Shown: positions 9,002 to 17,770, counted from the stretch's first letter. The stretch: DNA of 64,000 nt from Planctomycetota bacterium (GCA_016200225.1 JACQFD010000025.1:1-64000); one strand, 5' to 3'. Program-made: numbers and translations. Notes: generated from the sequence alone by a model not told the origin.

Positions 9002-9691
9002 TTACTTCTTCGGATAATCCACGTTCGCCTTCACTTCAGCGATTTGTAAATTATGGCGTTTGTTGTGCAACGCGACGACGAGCAGCCTCTGATAGGAGTT
9101 CATCGTCGAAAAGAACGGATGTTCGACGAAGTGCGCGCGGAGCAGCGCGTCCTTGCTCTCGGCGATCTTTAATGATGCCGCGCGCGCCGTTTTATAACGT
9201 TTCGCCGCATCCGCGAGCGCGAGTTTGCCCTCGGGCGCGACTTCCGCGGGCGCCTTCACTTTAAAGTCGCGGTTGAGCAGCATGGTTTCGAGCATTTCCG
9301 TGTTCGCGATTTTCTTATCTTTCCAATCGGCGTCGGGTTTTTCTTTCAATGACTTTTCCACGTCGGCCGCGCTCTTTTCCTCGACAATAATAATATGTTC
9401 GACGACTTCGCCGACCGACCATTTGTCGGCCGCGGGTTTGAATTTCCACTGAGCTTCGCTGATTCCGTCGATCGAGTCGAGCGTTTGTTTTTCGGCTTCG
9501 GCGAAATGTTTTAATAACTTTTCCCGCTGCTTCGCGCCGATGCGGCCGTCGGACGGCGCGGACGCGGGCTGGCTTTCGGCGTCCTTTTTCGCGGGGCGCG
9601 TTTGTCCGGCGCCGTCGCTCTGAAATGCGACGGATCCGAGCGAAATGGATGTTAATAACAATAGCGGCAGCGTTAATTTAAGAAAAATCAT
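9002..9691 (-). CDS. Exported DinB-family protein
   Basis: Protein of 229 residues with a signal peptide (MIFLKLTLPLLLLTSISLGSVA), a low-complexity linker of about 30 residues rich in Q, A, P and K, and a DinB_2-like four-helix domain. The three metal-binding histidines of the family are visible: one in VGEVVEHIII and a pair spaced H-x3-H in ALHNKRHNLQIAE, together with the family signature DKWSVGEVVEH. DinB proteins are usually cytoplasmic metal-dependent thiol transferases, so an exported version is less usual; the role of such exported forms is unknown. It is separated from the sigma fusion by 7 bases in convergent orientation. The start is clear because the signal peptide begins at the first methionine. 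Confidence 0.8.
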   Translation of the reverse strand: MIFLKLTLPLLLLTSISLGSVAFQSDGAGQTRPAKKDAESQPASAPSDGRIGAKQREKLLKHFAEAEKQTLDSIDGISEAQWKFKPAADKWSVGEVVEHIIIVEEKSAADVEKSLKEKPDADWKDKKIANTEMLETMLLNRDFKVKAPAEVAPEGKLALADAAKRYKTARAASLKIAESKDALLRAHFVEHPFFSTMNSYQRLLVVALHNKRHNLQIAEVKANVDYPKK

Positions 9692-9726
9692 TGAAATTTG
9701 CCGAAATTTCGGCGAAGAGGTTTGAA

Positions 9727-10449
9727 TCAGGAATTATCAATTGTTTTCGCGGCGCCGGCGGGAACGCCAAACAGCCATCGTATCAATACGACGGCCGCGG
9801 CTCCGCCGGCCAGTTGCGCGGCGACGAATCCCGGCGCATCGGCGGCGCGAATGCCCGCGAACGTATTTGTAGCCGTGCGCGCAAACGTGACCGCCGGGTT
9901 TGCAAAAGATGTCGACGACGTGAACCAATAAGCCGCCGTAATATAACCTGCAACCGCGAAGGGCAGGTGCGGCCGCGCAAAGCGGGAGCAGCCGTGAATG
10001 ACGAGGAGCAGGCCAAATGTTGCGATCGATTCGGCGAACATCAAGGAAAACCCCGCGCGCGCGTGCGTCGAGGGCGAAATCGGCGGTTCGTCGAACATGG
10101 CATTGGCCGCGGCGACGCCCGCCAGGGCGCCGATGAATTGAGATATTAAGTATCCAGGGACTTCGCGCCACGGACGGCAGCCAAGGCACGCGTCGGCAAC
10201 TGTAACGAGCGGATTCAGGTGCGCGCCCGAAACGCCGCCAAATGTAGTAATGATCGCGAGCAGCGCGGCGCCCGTGGCGATGGAATTTGCAAGCAGCGCA
10301 ACGGCCATATTTCCGCCCGCGAGTCGTTCGCCCATGATGCCCGAACCGACGACGGCCGCGAGGAGCATGGCCGTGCCGACGCCCTCGGCCGCCATTCGCC
10401 GCGAATACGAAATGCCGCCGCCGGCGGCGCCTTTATCTATGATATCCAC
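9727..10449 (-). CDS. aqpS: MIP-family aquaglyceroporin, AqpS-like arsenite channel
   Basis: Channel of 240 residues with six membrane helices and the two half-helix loops of the major intrinsic protein family: SGAHLNPLVTVAD (NPL in place of the usual NPA) and FANPAVTFARTATN (NPA with the selectivity-filter arginine). It is the last gene of an operon with arsR and arsC. In Sinorhizobium and others, aqpS occupies the place of an arsenite efflux pump, so that arsenate is reduced inside and arsenite leaves by downhill flow through the channel. The same job is inferred here from the context. No arsB or acr3 gene is present in the window. The gap to arsC is 22 bases. The altered NPL box also occurs in other arsenite-associated channels, as far as I recall. 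Confidence 0.85.
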   Translation of the reverse strand: MDIIDKGAAGGGISYSRRMAAEGVGTAMLLAAVVGSGIMGERLAGGNMAVALLANSIATGAALLAIITTFGGVSGAHLNPLVTVADACLGCRPWREVPGYLISQFIGALAGVAAANAMFDEPPISPSTHARAGFSLMFAESIATFGLLLVIHGCSRFARPHLPFAVAGYITAAYWFTSSTSFANPAVTFARTATNTFAGIRAADAPGFVAAQLAGGAAAVVLIRWLFGVPAGAAKTIDNS

Positions 10450-10471
10450 CCGAAATCGTTAATATATCCAA

Positions 10472-10912
10472 TCAACGCGCGGGTTCCGATTGTTTATGAA
10501 GCCAGTCCATGATTCTCCGTTCGATTTCGTCGCGCGCTTCGCGAAATATAACAAGTTGCTCCTCGAGCGGGCCGGCGGCGGACGCGGGATCCTCGAGCGG
10601 CCAGAACTCGCGCGTGACGACGCCGGGAAATGTCGTCGGGCAGCTATCGTTCGCGCCGCCGCAGACAATGATTAAATGCCGGACAGGCGCGCGACCCAGA
10701 AACGCGGCGACGCCTTTCGGCCGCTGGCCCGCGAGATCGATGCCGCGTTCGGCCATCACTCGAATCGCGAGCGGATGAATTTCACTTTTCGGTTCGGTGC
10801 CCGCGCTGCGCGAATCATAACGATCGCCGGCGCGCGCCCGCAGAATCGCCTCCGCCATCTGGCTGCGGCACGAATTACCCGTGCAAAGGAATAGTACGAT
10901 CGGATTGGACAT
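10472..10912 (-). CDS. arsC: Arsenate reductase, low-molecular-weight phosphatase (thioredoxin-coupled) type
   Basis: Cytoplasmic enzyme of 146 residues reducing arsenate to arsenite. It shows the phosphatase loop C-x5-R (CTGNSCR, Cys10 to Arg16) after FLC, and the resolving pair VCGGANDSC whose two cysteines are seven residues apart, as Cys82 and Cys89 are in Staphylococcus aureus ArsC, so electrons should come from thioredoxin. The aspartate needed for acid catalysis lies in LEDPASAAG. Length and motifs fit the family fully. It is the middle gene of arsR-arsC-aqpS, 18 bases behind arsR, so translation and expression are probably coupled and induced by arsenite through ArsR. Confidence 0.93.
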   Translation of the reverse strand: MSNPIVLFLCTGNSCRSQMAEAILRARAGDRYDSRSAGTEPKSEIHPLAIRVMAERGIDLAGQRPKGVAAFLGRAPVRHLIIVCGGANDSCPTTFPGVVTREFWPLEDPASAAGPLEEQLVIFREARDEIERRIMDWLHKQSEPAR

Positions 10913-10930
10913 GGCGGATCTATTGATTAT

Positions 10931-11344
10931 TTAACAACTGGAACATGTCCCAGAATCGCGCGGCTCGTCATTCGGATTCATACAACAACCCTCCACGGCG
11001 TCGGCGAGCGTGCGCAGCGTTTTTGTTAAATCGGCGCGCCGAACTTTATAAGAGACCGTGCGTCCGGTCTTGGCGGATTCGAGAGCGCCCGCTTGTTCGA
11101 GCATCGCGAGATGCCTCGACACGACGGAAAAATCGACGGAACAACACTCCGCGACTTCGCTGACCGTGCAGGCGCGGCCGCACTTCAAGAGACACGCGAG
11201 CAACGAAACCCGCGTGGGGTCGCACAACGCCTTGAACAACGCCGGATCTAATAATTGATCGATGGGAGCCCGGCGCGCGGAGGCCTGTTTTGGAGAAACC
11301 GCGCGTTTCCGGCCCGCGGTCAATCGCTTGTTCAATTGCGTCAT
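10931..11344 (-). CDS. arsR: ArsR-family arsenic-responsive repressor
   Basis: Winged-helix repressor of 137 residues, first gene of the arsenic operon. The family core LFKALCDPTRVSLLACLL is followed by the recognition helix region DFSVVSRHLAMLEQAGAL and the wing TGRTVSYKV. Cysteines that could bind arsenite are abundant: CGRACTVSEVAECCSVD around helix 3, where the classical ArsR site lies, and a second set in the tail, GCCMNP and GTCSSC. The tail cluster is an addition to the basic family plan and may serve metal binding or transfer. The start is the ATG at 11344, followed by a basic 20-residue extension; a shorter start is possible. It very likely represses its own operon and releases DNA on binding As(III). 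Confidence 0.9.
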   Translation of the reverse strand: MTQLNKRLTAGRKRAVSPKQASARRAPIDQLLDPALFKALCDPTRVSLLACLLKCGRACTVSEVAECCSVDFSVVSRHLAMLEQAGALESAKTGRTVSYKVRRADLTKTLRTLADAVEGCCMNPNDEPRDSGTCSSC

Positions 11345-11386
11345 TATGCAAGTGTAAGCAACGCCGCCGGCAAGTTCAAGCGTTCA

Positions 11387-11414
11387 TTTGCCCGCATCGA
11401 ATGGCGCGGGCAAA
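11387..11414. repeat. Perfect 9-base inverted repeat between arsR and the glycosyltransferase gene
   Basis: TTTGCCCGC (11387-11395) and GCGGGCAAA (11406-11414) form a perfect inverted repeat with a 10-base spacer. It lies 43 bases upstream of arsR and 12 bases after the stop of the leftward glycosyltransferase gene. It could be an operator or a transcription terminator; the missing T-run makes the terminator reading weak. Confidence 0.45.
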
Positions 11415-11425
11415 GTCGCCGGATC

Positions 11426-13672
11426 TCAACGCGGCTGCGACGCCGTCGCACCCTTCCGTATTACTAATATATGTTGACGCGAACCCTGATCCTCCGCGGA
11501 ATCGGAGGTCCGCCATCGGCTCGTCGGCGACGATTGTTCTAATACTAATGATAGCGTGATGTCGCCCGGCGGCGGATTCGGGAGCGGCGCGTCGTCGAGA
11601 TAGATTCGATAACATCGATAACTTCCGCTCGCGGGCGCGCTCGCGGGCGGGTGCAATTCCTCGGGCTCGATCTGCCGCAAACCGTACGCGGCCCCGGCAT
11701 CGCGGTTTTCAAAAAGTGTAATTATTGGAAACGGCGCATTGTCGCCATTATAAGAAAAATATAACATGAGTAAACGCTGGTCCTGATCGGCGGCGTAACT
11801 CGCGGCCGCGAGCGTGATCCGATGCCGCGGAGCCTCGGGAATCGGATTGTAATATGCAACGTTGATCGGCGTCGCCTCCGCGGGAATTTGCGCGACATCA
11901 TAAACGAAAGATTTGCGGCGATAAACGACGAGCGAGGCGCCTTTTGCAAACGGCATGGGTTCGCCGGCCCGCTGAAACCGCGCCGCCGGTCCGTCAATCA
12001 GCGGCGCGATGATTTCCTCGATCGTTGCGTTATAATGTTCGCCGTCTTCGCTCGGCACGACGAACGCTTCGGCATAATTTATATTAGATCGAAGCGAATG
12101 TAAATTTTCGCCGCCCGGCGCCGCCGGCAGGTCCTGCATCGAAAATACCGACCACTTTTTCCCGCGGCGAAGCGCCTCGAGGCGCAGGCTGTGGCTTTGA
12201 AAATACGGGCCCTCCATAAATAAATATACGAATGCGTCGTTCGTCAAATCGAGCGATTCGAGACGGTCGTCGAGTTGTAAAATCCACGATTGCCAGCGCG
12301 TTTCTTTATGATCTTCGCCGGTAATTCCGAGATACGCGTCGCGGTGGTTCCAGAGCGGGAACTGATCGGCGAACGGGCCGTATTCCGCGCTGGTCGCGTT
12401 GTCCGTCGGAAAAGTAAATGTAAGCGCGACGAGATGATGCGCGCCCATTCCAAATGTTATTATTGTGAAAATCCAGGCCAGCGCGCCCGGAGCCGCCGCG
12501 CAGGCCCGCGCCATGGCGATTGCGATCATTCCGAGAGCGGGAAGAAGCAGGAGTCCGCCCGTCCGTTGAAACGCAAGCAATACGAAAAGGTAAGATATGG
12601 CGAATGCAAAAAACAGTCTGGCGATGATCGGCGAGAAAATAACTTTTCTTCGGTGGGCGCACGCGGTTGCGTACGCAATCGCCGCGACGCCGAGCGCGGG
12701 AAATCCGGGACCGTCGATCACGGTCCATTTTAATAAATAAGCCGCGTTTTCGAAACTGAGAAGCGCGCCATCGCCGGCGAATTGCGCGCCGCGGTCTCCG
12801 TATGTAACGCTAAATATATAATGATAGAGTTCGCGGATGTTCGGCAAGTACCAAGTGGCGGAAATGGCGGCGGCGACCAGAAGCATTTGTAAAAAGTGCT
12901 TTCGGCGCGGACCGACGGGCTCGGCGCGCAGCACGTCGACCGCTTCTATCAAAAAAGGACCGACGAGGTACACGGGCGAGCAGGCGCGCGTCAGAGCGGC
13001 GAGACCCGCGGCGCAACCCGCGGCGAGCGATTCCCGCCGCTTGAGAAATCCGTCGGTTGTTAATAAAAATGCCCACGTCGCCGCGACCATGGCCGCGAGG
13101 GGATATTCGAATAAAAACACGCGCGACTGATTGAGCGCGACCGGAAATGTAGCGACGAGAAACGCGGCGAGATAGGGAGCGGCGCGCGCCGGACCGCGCT
13201 CCGAGGGGTAAAGCCGGCGAACGATACAAATTATCGACCAGACAAGAATAAATGTAAAGATCGGCAATAACAGATCCGCCGCGAGGCGCGATTCGCCCGT
13301 CGCGAACATAATCAATGCCGCGAGCGCCGGAACGAGCGGCGTGTGCGTTCCCGACGTGTGCACCCACGCATTCGCGAATCCGAGAACGCCGTGTTCGGTA
13401 ATCGCGCGTTTTATTAATATTGCATTGCCAAGATAATTCGCGCTGTCCCAAATGAGCGGCTGTTCGAGCGCTCCCTCGCGCCGCATTGCTAAATAATTGA
13501 ATCCCGCGAGCAGTATTGTAAATATAAGACTGAAAGCGAGCGGCCCGCGTCGGTCGCGCGCGGAGTTTGTTACAGATTCCAGGGGTGAAGTCGTCAATGG
13601 GTGCGGCGAACGCGAAACGAAGGTTCCGTTAAAAATCCGAACGCCGAATGTAGGACAGGCATTGCGACGCAA
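11426..13672 (-). CDS. GT-C (GT39/ArnT-like) membrane glycosyltransferase
   Basis: Integral membrane protein of up to 748 residues. The N-terminal half has about ten hydrophobic helices, beginning FSLIFTILLAGFNYLAM, and an acidic residue in the first outward loop (LIWDSANYLGNAI), where GT-C enzymes keep their catalytic aspartate. The phrase LVATFPVALNQSRVFLFEYPLAAMVA split by these helices, and the following AAGLAALTRACSPVYL, are typical of the GT39/dolichyl-phosphate-sugar-dependent transferases that decorate lipids or proteins outside the membrane. The C-terminal 300 residues are soluble and presumably extracytoplasmic. The start is uncertain: a TTG about 80 bases further in (LTTSPLES) is an alternative. 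It stands alone after the ABC operon (60-base gap) and before arsR. Confidence 0.7.
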   Translation of the reverse strand: MRRNACPTFGVRIFNGTFVSRSPHPLTTSPLESVTNSARDRRGPLAFSLIFTILLAGFNYLAMRREGALEQPLIWDSANYLGNAILIKRAITEHGVLGFANAWVHTSGTHTPLVPALAALIMFATGESRLAADLLLPIFTFILVWSIICIVRRLYPSERGPARAAPYLAAFLVATFPVALNQSRVFLFEYPLAAMVAATWAFLLTTDGFLKRRESLAAGCAAGLAALTRACSPVYLVGPFLIEAVDVLRAEPVGPRRKHFLQMLLVAAAISATWYLPNIRELYHYIFSVTYGDRGAQFAGDGALLSFENAAYLLKWTVIDGPGFPALGVAAIAYATACAHRRKVIFSPIIARLFFAFAISYLFVLLAFQRTGGLLLLPALGMIAIAMARACAAAPGALAWIFTIITFGMGAHHLVALTFTFPTDNATSAEYGPFADQFPLWNHRDAYLGITGEDHKETRWQSWILQLDDRLESLDLTNDAFVYLFMEGPYFQSHSLRLEALRRGKKWSVFSMQDLPAAPGGENLHSLRSNINYAEAFVVPSEDGEHYNATIEEIIAPLIDGPAARFQRAGEPMPFAKGASLVVYRRKSFVYDVAQIPAEATPINVAYYNPIPEAPRHRITLAAASYAADQDQRLLMLYFSYNGDNAPFPIITLFENRDAGAAYGLRQIEPEELHPPASAPASGSYRCYRIYLDDAPLPNPPPGDITLSLVLEQSSPTSRWRTSDSAEDQGSRQHILVIRKGATASQPR

Positions 13673-13732
13673 CCAATACTTTCGGGGGGTGCCGGCCGGC
13701 GACTTGATGCGCGGCCTCGCGGCGCCCGGACG

Positions 13733-14770
13733 TCAGGCGCTCCAGACGATGATTTTTCCCCCGTCCACTCGCGGAAATATGATATCTCCCGGTCGCGCGC
13801 TGAAATCGCGGCTGGTCAGCAGGTGAAGAACCACGGATCCAAACCTAGCAACCACGACACGCGTGGGGCCCATGTTTTCGACGACTTCCACGGTCGCGGG
13901 CGATTCGCCGCCGGTCGGCGCGATGTGCTCGGGGCGAATTCCGAGGAGCGCGCTCGCGGGGGCGGGATGCTTAATATTACAAATGGGCGTGCCGTCCGCG
14001 CAACGCCACAAATCGCCCGAGGCAACCGCGGATATCAAATTAATCGGCGGCGAACCGAGCTGCCGCGCGACTTCCGGACTCGCCGGCGCGAAATAAACAT
14101 TTTCGGGCGCGCCGATTTGTAGAATTCTGCCGGCGATAAGTACAATAATCCGATCGGCCATGCTCAACGCCTCCGACGGATCGTGCGTCACCCAAAGTAC
14201 GGGCGCGCCGAGACCGCGGGCGAGTTCCCGCAACTCGACGCGCAGTTCCTCGCGCAGTTTGGCGTCGAGATTGGTCAGCGGTTCGTCCATTAAGAATAAC
14301 GAGGGCCTCCGGACGATTGCGCGGCCGATCGCGACGCGCTGCATTTCTCCGCCGGAAAGTTGACGCGCGGGCCGGTCGAGCAGGCGTTCGATATGTAACA
14401 TCGACGCGGCTTTCGCCACGCGATCCTTAATATCACTTTCGCCGAGTCCGCGTTCCGGCGCGCGCAGCGGAAACTCGAGATTCGCGCGCACGGTCTTTCC
14501 CGGATATAAAGAAAAATTTTGGAACACGAGCGCCACGTCGCGCGCCGCCGGAGGCAACGAAAGGGCGTCGGCGCCGTTCATTATAATATTTCCCGCATCC
14601 GGAGTTTCGAGGCCGGCGATCGTCCGCAGAAGCGTGGTTTTCCCGGCGCCCGTCGGACCGAGGACGACGGTGAATTCGCCCGCGGAGACATCGAACTGGA
14701 CGCCGTCGAGAACGCGGCGTCCGCCGTACGATTTTTGTAAATTACTAATGCGCAGGACGGGATCCTTCAT
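13733..14770 (-). CDS. Carbohydrate ABC importer ATPase 2 (MalK/UgpC type)
   Basis: ATPase of 345 residues for the importer encoded upstream. Walker A is GPTGAGKTT, the Q-loop LVFQNFSLYP, the signature LSGGEMQRVAIGRA, Walker B LFLMDEPLTNLD, and the H-loop WVTHDPSEAL. Residues 240-345 carry the OB-fold TOBE-type regulatory region (ALLGIRPEHIAP), as in MalK-like subunits. Its ATG overlaps the TGA of the other ATPase gene by four bases (ATGA), so the pair is translationally coupled. Having two distinct ATPase genes in one operon points to a heterodimeric motor, as in the glycerol importer GlpSTPQV of rhizobia. This copy has a full consensus signature, unlike its partner. It is the last gene of the operon. 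Confidence 0.9.
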   Translation of the reverse strand: MKDPVLRISNLQKSYGGRRVLDGVQFDVSAGEFTVVLGPTGAGKTTLLRTIAGLETPDAGNIIMNGADALSLPPAARDVALVFQNFSLYPGKTVRANLEFPLRAPERGLGESDIKDRVAKAASMLHIERLLDRPARQLSGGEMQRVAIGRAIVRRPSLFLMDEPLTNLDAKLREELRVELRELARGLGAPVLWVTHDPSEALSMADRIIVLIAGRILQIGAPENVYFAPASPEVARQLGSPPINLISAVASGDLWRCADGTPICNIKHPAPASALLGIRPEHIAPTGGESPATVEVVENMGPTRVVVARFGSVVLHLLTSRDFSARPGDIIFPRVDGGKIIVWSA

Positions 14771-15846
14771 GAAACTCTCCGCCCGTCGGCCGCGTTAAAG
14801 ATACAAATGGAGGCCGGATCGAAAGTTAAATATACTGATTCGCCGGCTGCGCCGCGCCCGCCGGGATCGTGGCGCGCGACGACGCGCCCGAACGCGCAAT
14901 CGATATGATAGAAACGCGCCGAGCCCGCGAACGCGTCGACCGCGATGCGCCCGGCGAGATCGCCGCTTGCGGTAGCGCCCATGCCGCACCGCACGCCCTC
15001 GGGCCGGACGCCGAGCCAGGCCGGACCGGCGAAATTCATATTTGGAATGATTAATTTAATATTTCCGCCGCGCGGCGCGAACGCGCGAGCGCCGCCGTTC
15101 GAGATCACTTCGCCTTCGATGAGATTCATGCCCGGGCTTCCCACGAACCGCGCCGTGAAAATCGACGACGGCCGGAGATACATTTCCGAGGGCGCTCCGA
15201 TTTGTAATATTTCTCCCGCGTTCATAACAATAACGCGATCGGCGAGGCGCATGGCCTCGTCCTGATCGTGAGTAACATAAATCGTGGCGACGCGCGCCTC
15301 GATTTGGCGCGCGCGGATGAATTCGCACAATTGCGCGCGCAACTCCGCGTCGAGCGTTCCGAGCGGCTCGTCCATGAGCCAGACAGCCGGCTTTCGTATC
15401 ATTGCGCGCGCGAGCGCGACGCGCTGCTGATCGCCGCCGGGGAGTTCGCGCGGACGGCGATTTAATAAGTTCGAAATGCAAAGACGCTCCGCGATTTCCG
15501 CGACCGCCGCGATTCGTTCCGCGCGCGCGACGCCCGTGCACGCGAGCGGAAATGCAATATTCTCCGCGACGCTCATGTGCGGATACAATGCATAGAATTG
15601 GAATACGAATCCGACGTCGCGCCGCGACGGCGGAAGATGAGTGACGTCGGCGCCGTTTAATAATATTTTTCCCGACGTCGGCGTTTCGAGTCCGGCGATC
15701 ATTCTCAATGTCGTCGTCTTTCCGCATCCCGACGGTCCGAGTAGAACTGTAAATTCACCCGCCGCGATGTCGAGATCGAAACGGCGCACGGCCGCGGTGC
15801 CGTCGGGCCATGTCTTTTCGAGCGCGCGGATCTGTATAAAACTCAC
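14767..15846 (-). CDS. Carbohydrate ABC importer ATPase 1 (degenerate signature motif)
   Basis: ATPase of 359 residues from the GTG at 15846, which shares four bases with the stop of the small membrane-protein gene (GTGA); the longer upstream frame overlaps that gene and is rejected. Walker A is GPSGCGKTT, the Q-loop FVFQFYALYP, Walker B VWLMDEPLGTLD and the H-loop YVTHDQDEAM are all standard. The signature, normally LSGGQ, reads LPGGDQQRVALARA, with proline and aspartate at two consensus positions. In a heterodimer this would make one of the two ATP sites atypical. A TOBE-like tail (WLGVRPEGVRCG) follows. The substrate is unknown; a sugar or polyol is likely from the flanking genes. Confidence 0.88.
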   Translation of the reverse strand: MSFIQIRALEKTWPDGTAAVRRFDLDIAAGEFTVLLGPSGCGKTTTLRMIAGLETPTSGKILLNGADVTHLPPSRRDVGFVFQFYALYPHMSVAENIAFPLACTGVARAERIAAVAEIAERLCISNLLNRRPRELPGGDQQRVALARAMIRKPAVWLMDEPLGTLDAELRAQLCEFIRARQIEARVATIYVTHDQDEAMRLADRVIVMNAGEILQIGAPSEMYLRPSSIFTARFVGSPGMNLIEGEVISNGGARAFAPRGGNIKLIIPNMNFAGPAWLGVRPEGVRCGMGATASGDLAGRIAVDAFAGSARFYHIDCAFGRVVARHDPGGRGAAGESVYLTFDPASICIFNAADGRRVS

Positions 15847-16016
15847 GGCCGCCGTCCGGGCAGGTGCGCGAGAATGTTCTGTAATATTGCAAATCCAGCC
15901 GTCATAAAGAATCCGATTTGCATGCCGGCCTGCCACCACGGCTGAACCATCACGGCCACGCCGGCCGCCATGCCGGCGAGCGCCGCCGTTTCGAGCGATC
16001 TTAACTTTGCGATCAT
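15843..16016 (-). CDS. 57-residue membrane protein inside the ABC operon
   Basis: Very small protein beginning MIAKLRSLETAALAG and ending NILAHLPGRRP, with two hydrophobic stretches (AALAGMAAGVAVMVQPW and MQIGFFMTAGFAILQNILA). The start is fixed by an ATGA overlap with the upstream permease stop, and its stop overlaps the GTG of the first ATPase, so it is translated as part of the chain. I do not recognise the sequence. By position it resembles the small DUF2160-type membrane protein that sits in rhizobial glycerol ABC operons, though the sequence does not obviously match. It could be an accessory subunit that stabilises the permease pair. Any longer upstream frame overlaps the permease and is unlikely. 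Confidence 0.7.
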   Translation of the reverse strand: MIAKLRSLETAALAGMAAGVAVMVQPWWQAGMQIGFFMTAGFAILQNILAHLPGRRP

Positions 16017-16876
16017 TGCTTGATCGTGCCGAACGTCATGCCGCGGAGCAGATTCTTGCGCGTGCAGATTGTAAATATTATAATCGGCGCGACGAACACG
16101 AGCGCGCCGGCCGCGATCTGCGGCCACGGCATGCCGTCGATGTTGCCCTGCAGTCCCGCGAAATAGGCGGGGACGGTGATCGCTCCCGAACTGTTCAATG
16201 TCATCGCGAATCCATATTCATTCCACGCGGAAATGATACAAAAAACCGCGGTGACCGCCATGCCCGTGCGCGCCTCCGGAAGCACGACGCGCAGGAACGC
16301 CTGCCAGCGCGTGTAGCCGTCGACGAGCGCCGCCTCCTCGAACGCGCGCGGAATTTCATCCAAGAATCCTTTCATTAACCATACGGACAATGAAAGATTG
16401 AATATTGTATATAATAATATCAATCCCGCGTGCGTACCCTGCAAATCGAGTTCGCGATACATCATGAGCACGGGCACGACCACCGCCAGCGGCGGCAAGA
16501 ATCGCGTCGATAATATAAAGAATAACCAATCGCCCGAGCCGGGAATGCGAAACCTGCTGAAACCGTATGCGCACGCGGTTCCGAGCGCGAGCGAAGCGAT
16601 CGTCGACAACACTCCGATAATAATACTATTCGCGAGATAATGCCAAAAACTCGCCTGCGCGCCCGCGTGCACGGCCGCGAGATCGCGCCACGCCTCGGCG
16701 GTCGCCTCGAATGTTATACTCGCGGGGTCCGCGGGCGCGGTCGGCGCCGGGACGACTTTGGCATGCAGGCTGATCGTATCCGCGCGGTGCTTCATCGACG
16801 AAAGCACGACCCACAATAACGGCAGCGTCGCGACCGCGCCGTATCCTATAATTATCAAAAATCGTAAATATTTCAC
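16013..16876 (-). CDS. Carbohydrate ABC importer permease 2 (MalG type)
   Basis: Permease of 287 residues with six membrane helices, MalG-like. The start is the GTG at 16876, which overlaps the upstream permease stop (GTGA) and gives the expected N-terminus VKYLRFLIIIGYG; the longer frame is arginine-rich and lies inside the upstream gene. The ATPase-contacting EAA loop reads EEAALVDGYTRWQAFLRVVLPE in parts, with the diagnostic E-A-A and G spacing. The periplasmic loop after helix 1 is long (about 60 residues), which is common in MalG-type subunits. It pairs with the permease encoded just upstream to form the translocation pore. It is overlapped by ATGA with the 57-residue membrane protein downstream. 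Confidence 0.9.
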   Translation of the reverse strand: MKYLRFLIIIGYGAVATLPLLWVVLSSMKHRADTISLHAKVVPAPTAPADPASITFEATAEAWRDLAAVHAGAQASFWHYLANSIIIGVLSTIASLALGTACAYGFSRFRIPGSGDWLFFILSTRFLPPLAVVVPVLMMYRELDLQGTHAGLILLYTIFNLSLSVWLMKGFLDEIPRAFEEAALVDGYTRWQAFLRVVLPEARTGMAVTAVFCIISAWNEYGFAMTLNSSGAITVPAYFAGLQGNIDGMPWPQIAAGALVFVAPIIIFTICTRKNLLRGMTFGTIKQ

Positions 16877-17751
16877 GGCGCGCCCTCCGAGCTCCGCAGC
16901 CGATCGAGCTGGCGCGTGAAGACCGTCGCGAGCGCGACGACGACCACGAGCACGACGCATGCGAAGGCCGCGCCGAGGCCGACTTTTCCGTCGCGAAAAA
17001 CGATTTGATATATTAACGTCGACACGGTCTGCGTCGACGAATCGTTCGGCCCCGTCACCGCCATCACGAGGTCGAATTGTTTCAAGGCGTCGGTCGCGCG
17101 AAAAAGCACGGCGAGCGCGAGCACGGGGGCGGCCATCGGAAGTGTAATTTTAAAGAAAACCCTCAGGCGTCCGGCGCGGTCGATTTCCGCGGCTTCATAA
17201 ATCGACGGCGGAATCGCGCCGAGCCCCGCGAGCGAAATGAGCATCATGAACGGCGTCCACATCCAGATATCGATCGCGAGAATCGACCAGAATTTAAGAT
17301 CTCGATCGGTCGTCCACTGCGGCTGCGGAAGCCCGAGCCAGCCGAGCGTTTGATTAACGATCCCATAATTACCATTTAATATTAAATTCCAAAACAACCC
17401 GATCACCGCGGGCGAGAGCATCATCGGCACGAGGAGCGCCGTCACGACGGCCTGTTTTCCGCGAAACGCGCGCTGTAGCGCGAGCGCGACGGAGAATCCG
17501 AGCAGGAGTTCCGCGCCGACCGCGCATGTTACAAAAAGCGCCGTGCGCCGCAGCGCGCCCGCGAATTGCGGATCCGCGAACACGCGCCCGTAGTTCGCGC
17601 CGCCGACGGTTCGCGAACCGGAGCCGACGAGTTCCGCGTTCGTAAACGAAAGAACAATATTATATAATAGCGGAAATACGTTAAATGTAATTAGAAGCAA
17701 CAGCACGGGGGCGACGAGCGCCCACTTCATGCCGCCGTCTGTTTTCGCCAT
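16873..17751 (-). CDS. Carbohydrate ABC importer permease 1 (MalF/UgpA type)
   Basis: Permease of 292 residues with six membrane helices (for instance WALVAPVLLLLITFNVFPLL and LLGFSVALALQRAF). The EAA loop is recognisable as IYEAAEIDRAGRLRVFFKI followed by LPMAAP. The family tail RATDALKQFDLVMAVTGPN fits sugar-type permeases of the MalF/UgpA group. It lies 19 bases after the binding-protein gene and overlaps the second permease by GTGA, so it is firmly in the operon. The substrate is not readable from the sequence; carbohydrate or polyol is the usual range for the family. Confidence 0.9.
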   Translation of the reverse strand: MAKTDGGMKWALVAPVLLLLITFNVFPLLYNIVLSFTNAELVGSGSRTVGGANYGRVFADPQFAGALRRTALFVTCAVGAELLLGFSVALALQRAFRGKQAVVTALLVPMMLSPAVIGLFWNLILNGNYGIVNQTLGWLGLPQPQWTTDRDLKFWSILAIDIWMWTPFMMLISLAGLGAIPPSIYEAAEIDRAGRLRVFFKITLPMAAPVLALAVLFRATDALKQFDLVMAVTGPNDSSTQTVSTLIYQIVFRDGKVGLGAAFACVVLVVVVALATVFTRQLDRLRSSEGAP

Positions 17752-17770
17752 TCGCCGTGCGCGCGACGGG

